Source: Gliomastix tumulicola (lineage: Eukaryota > Ascomycota > Sordariomycetes > Hypocreales > Bionectriaceae). From it: DNA of 64,000 bases. The translations under genes were made by a program, and so were the position numbers. Below, in pieces: positions 53,586 through 64,000 of the stretch. How positions within the stretch are numbered: position 1 is the stretch's first letter; the number at the start of each line of letters is the position of its first letter. Location: NCBI GenBank assembly GCA_001599755.1, contig BCHX01000002.1, positions 3,516,330 through 3,580,329 of the forward strand, in the 5' to 3' direction. The notes below the pieces were generated by a model. The model made no database searches. It was not told where the DNA came from and was given only the letters and a program-made list of their open reading frames with translations.

Positions 53586-55998
53586 TTACAGCCACTTCAG
53601 TTTTGCGATGTGATCCGCCTTTTTCTTGCTCGCCTTGACGAATCCCAGAGCCCTCAGCTCCGCCAGGCCCTGGTAGAATGAGACAAGGACCTTGCGCTCG
53701 TCGTCCTCCTGCTGCTCCTTCTCCTCCTCCGCGCCGCCGCCGACGACGACCCCGTGGAAGGCCGTCCAGAGATCGGCCACGTTGATCAGGCTCCCCGTCT
53801 CGAGGTACAGCTGGTAGAGAATCGCCGTGGCCGGGAGCGTCGCCCGGATCCCGCCGGGTCCTCCCTCCTTGCAGCATTCGCAGCCGAGGTAGTCGTGCGG
53901 CCGCCCGAGACTTCGCTCAAAGACGGGCCGCGGGCGCGGCAGGAAGACGTCCCGGGACGGCGCTGCAGAGTCGTAGGCCCAGCTCTCGGAGAGGAAGACG
54001 TGTCCGACGGGCGGCACGCGGAGGTGCTTTTCCAGCGTCCCCGTGACCCCGTCGACGATCTTGGTGAAGTGCTTATCCTGCTCGCTCAGCGCGGCCGTGT
54101 CTCGGCTCAGCTGGACTCTTTGGGCGATGACCGTGGTACGTGTGACTTTGATGTGCCCACTGTAGGAGCTGCGAAGCGTCAATCCCTCCTCGGTTGCCTG
54201 CCTCTGAAGTGCCTCCAGCTCGACGAGAAGCTCTGAAAGAGACACCACCGCCTCAGAGCTGCCATTGTCGCCCTCGGCAGGCTTTAGTAGTAGGAGCGTG
54301 CCATCGCCATCTCGTAGGATAGCAGCTGTTCGGCGCACAAAGGCTGACAGCGCCGGAGCGTTCATCTGTCGAATGATTTGAAACAGCTTCGGGTGCTCAG
54401 ACGGCACTTGACCACCAGCGAGCACCCTCAAGTAAGAAGCCGCAAAGTCGCCGTCCGACGCACCGGCCGCTTGCAGGATAAGCAGTGCTGCCAGAGCCCT
54501 CCTCATCCACTCTTGCTGCAACTTCGGCGCGGCCTCCACCTCCGCGAGCAATACGGCATCATCTTCCAGAAGAGCACGTGCATGTTGCAAGCTCTCCGGG
54601 TCTTCGCTCTCCACCTTGCTCTCCAGAAGGAGCCGGAACGAGGGCAAATTCCGGATAGCTTCTACATGCTCGGGTTGCAGTCCACTCGTGCCCTGTCCCG
54701 AAGCCACCATGGCCGGCAGCGGGCTGAGCGCATTGGCATAGAAGTGGCACATGTAAGCGTACTTGATAGAGCTCACAAAAGCCTGGATACCCGCAACATC
54801 GTGTCGCTGCCGCTCCAACATGCCGCGCAGCAGCGGTGCGCCCAGTCTCACCGGCACATCCTCGGCCACGACGGCGATGTTGAAGACCGTCTCCAGGATC
54901 GACTCCGTCTGGACGGCATCAAACTGGGCTCCGTAGATCTGCTGGGAGACTGATTTCGAGAGGCGGGCCTGGAGAAGCTCGACAGATGTCGCGATGCCGA
55001 AGAGGAGAGTGAAAGGAATGTGCGGCCGCCAAGAGCTAGGGGTGAAAATGTCAGGAACCGCGTGCAGCCAGGCAGATCGGAACGATGTGACTTACTTGAG
55101 GAGCGGGATCAGGTCAAAGAACAGCGCACTGTCGAAGCCCTCGCTATCCTCGAACGCGACAAAGACATGCTCGCACTCGTGCGTCTTCAGATAGGCATGG
55201 AGCGCCTCCAGATCGTAGTCCAGGTATCCCTTGAGCGGCTGCAGTCATGGTCAGCACCATCCGCATATTGTATACCGCACTCAACGTACATCATAGCCAT
55301 CATCCTCGTCGTCAGCAGACGCCCGACTCACGACATCGTGAATAATCTTCTTGAGCGTGACTTTGAGGTTCGTCGCCTCAGACGAGCGAAGCCTCACAAA
55401 CCGGCTCCGCGTCGTCTCTTGCAGAGACTCAGACAGCTGTTCGAAGAGAAGGTTCTGAGAAGCAATGTTCGATCCCGTGATGATCAAGGCTGTTGGGATC
55501 TTGTCAAACCTGTTCCACCTGGTCAGCATTTCCTCCACCCATTAATTGTGCCCATTGAGAGCTAGAGTCTGGCTTACGACTTGGAGCTCGCCTCGCCCAC
55601 AAACGAGGCGACCTGGTCCAGAATGGCAGAATTCGAGTCTCGCAGCGCCGCGTCGATGCGACCCTCAATCTTCTGCCAGCTCTGCCGGAAGAGCTCATGC
55701 CGCAGCTGCACCAGCTTCTGCCCCTCCGCGCCACCAAGTAGAGGAGAAAAGACAGAAGCTACCGGCGAATCTGCCGCGGATGGTGGCCTTTTGGACTGCT
55801 TTGAGACCCGTCGACGTTTGGTAGACCGCTGCTGGCCATTCTCAACCTCGTCAGGGTCAAATATGTATGCCGCCTAGGTAGGGGGGTTTGTGTTCAGCAA
55901 CGGTGGTGCCTTCCGGTAAATCGGGAGAAATGTTGGGTTCCCCTTACCTGGTGGTCCTCCTGGGTAAACACCTCTTTGTTACTTTGCTGCTGAGCCAT
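53586..55998 (-). CDS. ORC3: Origin recognition complex subunit 3
   Basis: Subunit of the six-protein ORC that marks replication origins and loads MCM. Five exons, 55998-55948, 55873-55578, 55509-55290, 55238-55096 and 55035-53586, give 719 residues with all phases consistent. The start MAQQQSNKEVFTQEDHQAAYIF is followed by a basic NLS-like STKRRRVSKQSKRPP. The degenerate AAA+-like domain starts FDKIPTALIITGSNIASQNLLFEQL, with no Walker A Lys, as in other ORC3. CEHVFVAFEDSEGFDSALFFDLIPLLNSW corresponds to Walker B. SIKYAYMCHFYANALSPL marks the insert helices, and the winged-helix C-terminus ends in VLVSFYQGLAELRALGFVKAS. The length is normal for fungi. Confidence 0.94.
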
Positions 55999-56825
55999 AC
56001 TGATCGCTGCGTGTCGCTCTATTTGATGAAAGATGAGGTGGTGATATAGGTTAGCCGAGTCAGGTTTTGTCCGAGACGCGTCCTGTCAGACGCGTTGTCC
56101 ATACTGTATCTCGCACTGTATGTATTTAGCGTTCAAGCTCAACGACGGACCGTGCGCATAACCCATTGTACTGTATATCAAGTCCTTTATCATCTCCAGA
56201 TCTCCAGTCTGGCTCTAGCCGTCACATCTGCCAATGCACACGCCGCTGTTTAGATTTCATCATGACCCGTGATTCTGACTATACTGTACACCCATTCTGC
56301 CTTCGGCTATAGAAATGCCATCCCAGCATCCTCAGCCCCCAGACTGTGGTACCAGATGTCAGAACAGGAAAAAAAGAGAGAAAAAAAGACAGGAAACCCC
56401 TGAGAACCATAGAAACATCAGAAATAAACCTATACACCCCCAGCAATAAAAACAAGCCTATCAAAGTCTGCTCCTCCTGGCTGGACTTCGCCCTCTAATC
56501 CGTGCCTAGTGCCTTTTCGTGTTGCCCGGAAAAGACCTCTCTCACCTGTTACCTGACATATACATTCTTACCGCCCAGATGACTTCCCAGCGAAGACGCC
56601 AGAGCGAAAAATTTTCGGGTTGCCCGATGGCTGTAGAAGTTCGCTTCATCCAAGTTCCTAGTGAAGCACCCGGCCTTTAGAAGGATAACTTCGCGTGACC
56701 AGTTTATTTTTTTTTTCTCTTCGGATTCAAAACCCTCGCCCGTGACGCCGCTTGTTCAAGTAAATTAAAGACCCTCCGTTGTGCATATAAGCAGTAGTTC
56801 GTTCGGGTTGGGAACCGTTTGTGAC
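55999..56825. other. Intergenic region
   Basis: ORC3 promoter and 3' flank of the PWWP gene. It contains A-rich stretches near 56368-56390 and a T-run near 56708-56716. No gene was seen. Confidence 0.5.
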
Positions 56826-58962
56826 TTAAGCTGCGGACTCAACAGCTTCTGGAGCGGCGGCGGCCTAGTGGTTCGTGTCGTTAGGAATTGAAGCGACTGC
56901 ACGGTGGGGAAACTGGACTCACCTTCTCAGCAGGCTCCTCGGACTTCTCCTCAGCCTTATCCTCTGTGCTCGGCTTCTCGGGCTCGGTAGGCTTGGAAGA
57001 CGATTCCTCTGCCGGCTTCTCAGACTCGGATTTGGACTCGGGCTTAGTCTCAGCCTCCTTCTCTGTCTTGGCGGCTGAGCTGACGGGCTCCGACTTCTTC
57101 TCCTCAGCATGAGCCTCCGAAGTTCCATTGGTAACTCCATTGACCGGAGCATCGGCGGGTGCTGCCGCCCCGTCCGCCATGAGCTTATTCCACTTGTCTA
57201 GCAGTATCTTCGATCGACCCTTGAAGTTGAACTCCTCTTCGCGGGGAATTGTCTCCAGCTTAAGAATCGCCTTGAGCACCTTGTTGATCTTGGTTGCTCG
57301 GATGATCGAAACCTCCATCCCCACGAAGTTCTCGAGGAGGGTAATGTACTCGGCCATCTGCTTCATGTCGCTCTCCTGAGGAGTGGAATCGCCTGTAAGG
57401 AGGCCGCGTTGGAGTTTGTGTCGAAGGTACAAGACCTCTTTCTGTTCAAGTTGTCAGTCCACTATTCAAATCTGACATGTTAGGCTTGACGAACCTCCTT
57501 GCGTGCGTGACGCTCCTCAGGCGTCAGCTTAGGCTCGACCTTCTTCTCTGCGCTCTTCTTGGGCTTCTGCTGCTTTGATGGCTTGGCGGCTGATGTATCC
57601 TTCGCAGGCGCTGCAGCCCCATTTGCGGCCTTGGGGGTCGATGAGGTGTTGAGCTTGATCTTAGGTTTCTTCACACTCTCGGATCGTTGGGGTGCCTGCG
57701 AAGCTCCATGTTAGCCGATGCTTGATGGGACGGACTGGGTTAGTTGTGCATACGTTCTCGCCATCTTCGGCTTTCCTCTTCTTGGCCTTTGCCGTGGAGC
57801 TCTCATCGGCATCTGCCATCTCGACGTCCTCGTCGGCGTCCTTAGCTTTGCCCTTCTTCGATTTCTTAGGCGTCGCGGCAGCCGCCTTCTTAGCCTCCTC
57901 CTGGGCCAAGAGATCTTCCTCAAACTTGTGGAGGATGTCCTTGTAATGCTCTAGCGGATGTTGCTCAGCGGCGAGCTCGAAGGCCGCCTTCAGGTCCTTT
58001 CGAATCTTGCCCTCCATAGCAGACAAAGCCATTTCGGAAGTGAGCTCCGTCAGAGCAGTGTTGATCACCCAGCCACTATTGTCCAAGTTAGCCTGATCTC
58101 GAGGGATAGGTTGCGGTGTGTACGTACAACTCGTTCGTGTGCAGATACATGACGGCGAAGTTCCTGTCATTGACTCGCTTGCCGCCGTCCGCGTAAGCCT
58201 CAGCGTATGTCCCATCGGGGCGTGCTGCGGTGACGGGGCGGCTTGTGAGAAGCGCCTGTGGGAGCATGGACTCGTCGCAGATGATGGCAGGCCACTCGGG
58301 GAAACCCTTGAGCTTCACCAGGAAGTAGTCACCCGGTTTGGCGTCCAGGTGCGTCATGCGCGCCTTCGAGTTCTTCTTGCTCAGCGATTTCCGAGTCGCA
58401 CCCCCACCTCCGGACTTGCGGCGATTGCTGCTCGCAGGTTTGGTGGGTATCTTTGTAGTCGTGGCACCTTCCAGCGCAGATTTGTCGGCCTCGGCGGCAG
58501 CGGTCGTAGCCGGGGCATCGGCCATCTCAGTGTCGCCCTCAGCAGCAGCCTTGAGCTCCTCTGCGGTCTTGTCTGGGTTCTCAGCGGCGCCCTCCTTCGG
58601 CTCGTCTGTCTTGGTGCTCGTGTCCTTCTCTGAAAGAGCGCATCGCAGGTCAGCAAAATTCCATCAATGTGTTTCTGCGCGTTTCGGGAGCTTGCGGAGG
58701 GTTGCCGCAATTGCCCGGGAGCGTGGCGTGTGGATGGCCGGCGCTGACCGCGACCGTGCCTGTGGCCGTGACCGGGACCGGCGCGAGACAGCATCGCGCG
58801 TCTCAAATTGGGCGAATCAAGCTTACCTTCAGGCTTAGCTTCAGCAGTGCTTGCTGATCCGGCCTCATCGGGCTTCTTGTCATCGGTCGCAGTAACAGCC
58901 GCAACGTCCGAAGCAGGTGCGGGCGCAGGCGCCTCAGGCTTCTCGGTTGTCTGATCGGCCAT
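56826..58962 (-). CDS. PWWP-domain chromatin protein (IOC4-like)
   Basis: A 572-residue nuclear protein from six exons: 58962-58827, 58629-58128, 58075-57754, 57695-57495, 57441-56923 and 56864-56826, all in phase. The PWWP domain is at about residues 142-225, opening PGDYFLVKLKGFPEWPAIIC. A helical region (GWVINTALTELTSEMALSAM...) follows, then Lys-rich NLS-like stretches (KKSKKGKAKD, KAKKRKAED). Another helical bundle (about 385-480) contains YLRHKLQRGLL and MAEYITLLENFVGMEVSIIRATKINKVLKAILKL in part, resembling a TFIIS-N/LEDGF-type bundle. The tails are acidic and Glu/Lys-rich. Yeast Ioc4, the PWWP subunit of the ISW1b remodeller that reads H3K36me3, has a similar layout. Orthology is inference. 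The last exon encodes only 12 residues. Confidence 0.9.
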
Positions 58963-59866
58963 TGTAACCACGGGTGGTGTTATGTGTAGAAAGCGACCTG
59001 CTTTGTTCAAGGCGCAAAGGCGTGGAGGCTGGGAGCTCCAGTTGCGGCCCGAGTTACTGGCGCAAAGGTGCTCAGAGGAGGGTGGCAGCAGCAGAAACGC
59101 GTCCTGGAGCGCGCGTGCTCTGGTTGCTGGCGGTGGCAGGAAATACGCGATGCGCGATGATGAACAAGTCAAGAAGATGCAGGATGCGAAGCGTGCTCGG
59201 ATTGATTGATTGACCACCTTCGCCGCGTTGGGTTGTGTGAGTTGCGTGGTCTGGCGCTGAGGTGTGGGTGACGAAAGAAAAACAGAGGAAGGAAGAATGA
59301 TGAATGGATGGCTTTCGCTGTTTGGCTGGGTCTCCTCTAACGAAAAGTACCTTGGCAGGTGTATCCGCCAGTGTACCTTCCTTCAGAGGCGATTAATTGC
59401 CTAAGGATCCGATCCATAATAAAACGTCACAGTCACGTGAGTTGTTGGGATGTTAAGAACCGAGCCGCCCTTGCTCGAGGAATGCCGACAAGAGTGACAA
59501 TCAGAATTCACCAGCAACTTATCAGATATAATCAAACAAATCCCTCCGTCAGATACTATAAACAGCAAACGTGTCCCCCCCCCCATGTGCGGCTTGCCGC
59601 TCCTGTTTGCGTGATTCCATCGTACCATCAACCGTTGACACGGCCACTCTGAAGCGGGGATCATCCCGCCAGCTGGCACGTTGAAACCGTTGTTGCACAG
59701 CCAATCACCCGCAAAACCACTCTTCTACTACCATAACTCTTCTCAACGAGCATGCCGTCCGTGTGCAGTTGATATAAAGCCAACTGCATCCAATGTGTTT
59801 GACGTTTTCCCACCCAGCTGGCGCTCTTATGCCCTCACTGATCATCGAGTATCAGGCACATCGCGT
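58963..59866. other. Intergenic region
   Basis: PWWP gene promoter and 3' flank of BRR2. Both genes point the same way. No gene was seen. Confidence 0.5.
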
Positions 59867-62800
59867 TCAGTCCTCATCCTCATCCTCCTCGTCTGAATCC
59901 ACCTCCATTCCTTCTGCCGCGGCCACCGTGAACTCTCGTTCCTGGTCCACCCCGACGTAGCTGTCACTCATCAGGAATAGTTTGAGCTTGTGCTCCCCTG
60001 CCGTGGGCACGGTGTACTCAAGCTTTGTGTTCAGTGACAGCCCAATCGTAACCCTTTTGATGGCCAGGAGTGTCTTTGTTGTCTCGTCACCGACCACAAG
60101 CCACCAGTTCTCCATCTTCTTGCCTGGATAGAATGGTGCATGCACACTGGAGTCGTATTCGCCCTCATCCTCGTCAACGGTTCGGGAGATCTTGATGTTC
60201 AAGTAGGAAGGTTCTCCGGCACGTATCTCGTCATCGTCCAAAACCTCATGCTCAAGCTCTAGGTCGGGGTACTTCTCGTTCGTGAAATTGGCAGCCTGAG
60301 CAAGTTGGTTGTTGGAGAGACCTAGTCGTTTGACGAGCTTGTTGTAGTCGGGGTTCTCCTCGGGGTTCATCGCCTCCATGAAATCGAAAATATCCTTGAT
60401 TCTACAACGCAGCAAGTTAGTATGACTCTTGTCAAAGCTGTCTTCAATCGCAGTTCTGGTGATGACATACCCAAAGTCACTGGCAGCCTTGACAACATCT
60501 GGGCCAAAGTGAGGAATTTGCTTGAGAGGACTATCTCGATCCCACATGGCTTGCACCACCATCTGAGACATCTCCATGGCATTCATGGCGTTGAGGTGCC
60601 CATCGGACGAGAGGATATCAACCATGGCACTCAGCAGACTGAGTACCCTCCCAAGGAGAATTTCTTGGTCCTTGGAAAGGTCGATAGGCAACTGCATGCG
60701 TGAGAAATGTGCCTGCAGCAGGACAAAGGCTTTGAAATGGGGTGAGTCGTAGGCGGGCTGGGTCATCTTGACAGGAATGCGGTCATAGATGCGCCGCAAT
60801 AGGCCCTCCTCGTGACGACGAATCTGAATAGTCTCGAATTCCGTGGCGGACGTGACGATTTCGAGAATACCCTTGAGCTTCGTGCGAGGGCTCAGAGACA
60901 ACAGGAACGTCTGCATCGTGATATATGAGATGTTGTAGTACGCGGCAATCATGGCCGCATTCTGCGGTGACACCGTGCCATCATCCTCATCGTAGTCGAT
61001 GATCTTAGACTCGCCCAGCTCGCGCAAGGTAGTCTCGATGAGGTCAGACATGTAAGTGCTGAGATCATCATGGGTTGTCCCGGTCAGACCATAGAAACTG
61101 GGGTTCGCTAGTAGACGACGGTAGAAGTATGTGAAGGTGGTCCAGTTGATAGCATCGTCGCCGGAATCAATCATCTTGGTGCTGATCTCGGTAACAAATG
61201 CATCGTGGAGGTAGTTGTGAAGATGCGACTCCACGGGCAGAGCCTCGTTGAGGAACTTTTTGTAGTAATCTCGCTTCACCTGGGGAAGCATGAGGACACC
61301 TCGACCACGGCCATCCTTGGATGGGCGGAGAGCCTTGCCAAACATCTGCAAGACGTCGCGAACAGGGTAGTCCACATACCGATGCTCTCGACCCTCGAAG
61401 TATTGAGTTCCCATAACAATCACGAGATGGGCCGTGCTTGTCAACTCCCAGCAAGTATCGCGCGAGGCAATGAGCACCTGAATAGCACCGTTATCATACA
61501 AATGCTTGACGATGCGCCTATCGCTCTGGCTAAGGGCCTCATGGTAATATCCGATACCATGAGATAGTGCCTCGGCGAGGGCCTCCTCGTGAATACGCTC
61601 CAACAATGGCTGCATCTGCTCGACATCCGCGTGCAGGAAGCGATCCTCGTCGTCGTCGATGACGCAGGCAGCGAGAAGATCACGAGCAGTTTGTCTTGTC
61701 TGCTTTCGGTTTGGCACAAACACCATTGCTGGGTGGTTGGGAGACATCTGGGTAATGGCGAGGTAGGTGGGCTTGGCCATTGCCAGCATTAGCGACGGGA
61801 AATGGGGGATCGAGAAGGACTGGAGGTGAAGTTCAAGCGGGACCGGCCGAACATGAGGACTGAAGTTGTAGATGTCATGCTTCTTCGCATCGATCCACTC
61901 CCCAATATCACGAGCGTTGGCCAGAGACACACTCAGGGCGACAATTCTCATCGGGAGCTCGGTCTGTGTTCGAATGTAATGCATTCTCGAGACGATGATC
62001 TCGTACACAAAGCCCATTGGACCTCCAAGCAGGTGAATATCGTCGGCGATGAACAGTTCCACAGTCTGGATGTTCTTCCGACGCTTCCACTGCCGTGATA
62101 GAACATCCCACTGGGCCGGAGTGGCAAGAATGAGATCGCCCTGCTCGAGTAGCTTCAGATCCGTTGCGGTTTCGCCGCTCAGTTTCACAATATCCTTTCC
62201 GCCATTCAGAGGAGCTAGCCTCTTCTGCCATTCCTGCAATCGGGCATCTACAAGCTCTTGGAAAGGTGCGATGTAGACAGCCCTGCCGGCCTCGGACTGT
62301 GACCAGTGGCGGAGCAGAGCAAACTCTGCGCAAACTGTCTTGCCACTGCCCGTCGGAGCGCCGACAAAGACATTCTGGTCCGTCTTGTACAAGGAGTTGA
62401 AAGTCTGAGTCTGAATCTTGTTGAACTGGTTCCAGTTGGGGTATAGATCAATGTAGCTCTGAACCTTCAAGGCCGAAACAGGTAGAGACTGCAGGTCGAG
62501 GAGTTCTGTATGAGGCGGAAACTTCTCAGGGAGAATCAGCTTGTGGAAGGGAATGGCAAGCCTCGTCTCGGCATGCATCCATCGGTCAGACACAACCGAA
62601 ACAAAGTAATTGGGGGGCATGGGGTCTGATATAGCCACGGTGAAGTCGACGATGTGCTCATTTGACTCAGACTCTGCGTAGTCCTTGCGCAGGAGGAACG
62701 TATCGTGATACAGGATGTCCTCGCCATCACTATCCTCCACAATGACCCAGAAGCTCTCGGCAGCACCGTGAATTGTGTCATCCCACTCAAAGTTAGGCGC

Positions 62801-64000
62801 GATGCTCAGCTCAACACGGATCATCGACCTCGTCAAGGGCTGTACTTGAGCTTGAACCTCCACACGGGGAAATTTGGATACGAATCCGCAGACGGTTCGG
62901 CCAGCTTTGGGCATTCCAAGCAGTTCACCCATGCGTGGAGGGTCGAGATCAAAGTAGCTGCTCCAGGACACCTCAATTCTCTCAGCCTTGTGAACGATGT
63001 CGCGTGGACATGACGGGAACTGGCGTAGAGGGGTCATGGTGGGCCACATCCTCTTCTCAGCCATCTTGCACAGATCGAGGGCAGTCTTTGCGACGGAAGC
63101 CCACCCCTTTTTCAAAGTGATCTCGAAGATGGCCCTCAGGATTCGCCCAGCGCTCTGGGTGACATAGACCATGTCAGCCATCAGTGCGAGCCCATCAAGT
63201 TTCAATCGTGAGATATACGCCTGGAGAAGAACATTAATCTTCGCGTGCGGCTCCTCGATGCTCTCCTTGACGGGCACGGGGACTCTTCCTAGGAGCTTGG
63301 CAAGTTCCAACTTCTCTTCCTGCCGAACAGGGATGTATTTGAACTCCGCGCTCAGGGAGAAGACTCGGAACAGCTCGATGGTGGTGATGGAGGGCTGAAT
63401 GAGGTTGTTGTAGGTATCCATCGATCCAGCCGTGATGTAGTAATGAGATGCGATCCGACCAAGTTCGGTGGATTGAAGTCGACCAGTCTTCTCGTCGTAC
63501 TTGATTAGATTTGTCTTCCTCAGAACCATGGCAGCTGAATGGATAAGATCGACTCGCTTCTGCTCTAATGCGGTGTCATCCTCGTATTCAGCACCAACTT
63601 GGTACAGCCCTGGAGACCTCAACATCCGCACGAAGAGATATGTGTACCCAAGCCACTCGACACCCTCGTCTCGTGTTCGGATGTTGCCTAGCACAACTTC
63701 CGCATTGAGATTGTCCACGAGCTTGCTGACAAACTGACTCTCAATGGGCAGCTGCTGGTTGAGCAGCGACAGATAATACTGGATCTCGCTCTGTGTGGTG
63801 ATGATTATACCCTCACCATAGGTGTCGAACTGAGGTCGACCGGCTCGACCAAGCATCTGAAGAACGTCTTGCGGGCTCAGTTCTACCCAACTACCCTTCT
63901 CCGGTGAGTAGACCGAAGTGCCCTTGATGATGACTGTGTGGGCTGGCAGGTTCACACCCCAAGCAAGGGTGGCAGTGCAAACAAGAACCTGGATGGCACC
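59867..64000 (-). CDS. BRR2: BRR2, U5 snRNP helicase (C-terminal part, truncated by window)
   Basis: Ski2-like ATPase that unwinds U4/U6 during spliceosome activation. About 1354 C-terminal residues are present, and the frame is still open at 64000. The segment starts in the N-terminal cassette at motif V (VLVCTATLAWGVNLPAHTV) and motif VI (DVLQMLGRAGRPQFD), followed by winged-helix and Sec63 units. The second cassette has motif I GAPTGSGKT and the diverged motif II IADDIHLLGG. Its motif VI is DVLQMFGKALRP, lacking the usual Gly-Arg, as expected of the inactive second cassette. A 69-base intron (60470-60402) is removed to restore DFGIKDIFDFMEAMNP. The tail is acidic (EVDSDEEDEDED). Confidence 0.97.
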   Translation of the reverse strand, partial: GAIQVLVCTATLAWGVNLPAHTVIIKGTSVYSPEKGSWVELSPQDVLQMLGRAGRPQFDTYGEGIIITTQSEIQYYLSLLNQQLPIESQFVSKLVDNLNAEVVLGNIRTRDEGVEWLGYTYLFVRMLRSPGLYQVGAEYEDDTALEQKRVDLIHSAAMVLRKTNLIKYDEKTGRLQSTELGRIASHYYITAGSMDTYNNLIQPSITTIELFRVFSLSAEFKYIPVRQEEKLELAKLLGRVPVPVKESIEEPHAKINVLLQAYISRLKLDGLALMADMVYVTQSAGRILRAIFEITLKKGWASVAKTALDLCKMAEKRMWPTMTPLRQFPSCPRDIVHKAERIEVSWSSYFDLDPPRMGELLGMPKAGRTVCGFVSKFPRVEVQAQVQPLTRSMIRVELSIAPNFEWDDTIHGAAESFWVIVEDSDGEDILYHDTFLLRKDYAESESNEHIVDFTVAISDPMPPNYFVSVVSDRWMHAETRLAIPFHKLILPEKFPPHTELLDLQSLPVSALKVQSYIDLYPNWNQFNKIQTQTFNSLYKTDQNVFVGAPTGSGKTVCAEFALLRHWSQSEAGRAVYIAPFQELVDARLQEWQKRLAPLNGGKDIVKLSGETATDLKLLEQGDLILATPAQWDVLSRQWKRRKNIQTVELFIADDIHLLGGPMGFVYEIIVSRMHYIRTQTELPMRIVALSVSLANARDIGEWIDAKKHDIYNFSPHVRPVPLELHLQSFSIPHFPSLMLAMAKPTYLAITQMSPNHPAMVFVPNRKQTRQTARDLLAACVIDDDEDRFLHADVEQMQPLLERIHEEALAEALSHGIGYYHEALSQSDRRIVKHLYDNGAIQVLIASRDTCWELTSTAHLVIVMGTQYFEGREHRYVDYPVRDVLQMFGKALRPSKDGRGRGVLMLPQVKRDYYKKFLNEALPVESHLHNYLHDAFVTEISTKMIDSGDDAINWTTFTYFYRRLLANPSFYGLTGTTHDDLSTYMSDLIETTLRELGESKIIDYDEDDGTVSPQNAAMIAAYYNISYITMQTFLLSLSPRTKLKGILEIVTSATEFETIQIRRHEEGLLRRIYDRIPVKMTQPAYDSPHFKAFVLLQAHFSRMQLPIDLSKDQEILLGRVLSLLSAMVDILSSDGHLNAMNAMEMSQMVVQAMWDRDSPLKQIPHFGPDVVKAASDFGYVITRTAIEDSFDKSHTNLLRCRIKDIFDFMEAMNPEENPDYNKLVKRLGLSNNQLAQAANFTNEKYPDLELEHEVLDDDEIRAGEPSYLNIKISRTVDEDEGEYDSSVHAPFYPGKKMENWWLVVGDETTKTLLAIKRVTIGLSLNTKLEYTVPTAGEHKLKLFLMSDSYVGVDQEREFTVAAAEGMEVDSDEEDEDED

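Overview
The window is nuclear DNA of a filamentous ascomycete (Pezizomycotina). Almost every gene has short introns of about 50 to 150 bases with GTANGT-like donors, CTRAC-like branch sites and YAG acceptors, and the gene set is eukaryotic and fungal: ATG22, ORC3, RPB7, BRR2, CAP2, NPL4, SEC66 and an arginine-specific mitochondrial carbamoyl-phosphate synthase. Several fungal-specific families point to Sordariomycetes, but that narrower placement is inference. I saw no rRNA, tRNA, CRISPR array or recognisable transposon. All exon boundaries were joined by hand, using splice signals, reading phase and family conservation.

Layout. 1-2779: no gene seen. 2780-9673: phosphate carrier (-), CBS-pair protein (+), lipocalin-like small protein (-), phenol-hydroxylase-type FAD monooxygenase (-). 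10693-16708: a five-exon F-box-like protein (-), a 100-residue orphan with a good TATA box (-), a divergent extended SDR/epimerase (-). 16709-19588: simple-sequence-rich gap. 19589-28326: F-actin capping protein beta (-), BAH-PHD chromatin protein (-), ATG22 (-), DUF3602/PAR32-like protein (-). 29447-34133: CHORD-CS co-chaperone (-) divergent from a glutaredoxin-like protein (+), which converges on an HpcH/HpaI aldolase (-), then RPB7 (-). 35727-41024: Mpo1/DUF962 membrane protein (+), Cys-rich-start orphan (-), a small hydrophilic orphan (+) and a secreted Gly-rich protein (-). 42644-64000: CPS-A large subunit (+), NPL4 (-) divergent from SEC66 (+), orphan (-), ORC3 (-), PWWP protein (-), and the C-terminal part of BRR2 (-), which runs off the right edge.

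Most genes are unrelated housekeeping genes rather than a cluster. Two divergent pairs share short promoter regions and are loosely related in role: NPL4 (ER-associated degradation) with SEC66 (ER translocation), and a CHORD-CS HSP90 co-chaperone with a thioredoxin-fold protein. No biosynthetic cluster, defence island or selfish element was evident.

The most unusual signal is at 38626-41024. Two neighbouring tail-to-tail genes each carry one in-frame TAG near the 3' end, and each reading frame continues convincingly beyond it, for 38 and 69 codons. In the second gene a GIDFGD motif occurs on both sides of the TAG. This is the arrangement expected of genes repaired by the sexual-stage A-to-I mRNA editing (UAG to UGG) known in Sordariomycetes. 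Paired nonsense alleles or sequence errors are the alternatives. Other points of interest are a PHD finger whose last cysteine pair lies about 136 residues downstream, an SDR without the usual catalytic Tyr-x3-Lys, a stop-free 69-base BRR2 intron, and a phosphate-carrier intron with five tandem branch-point motifs.
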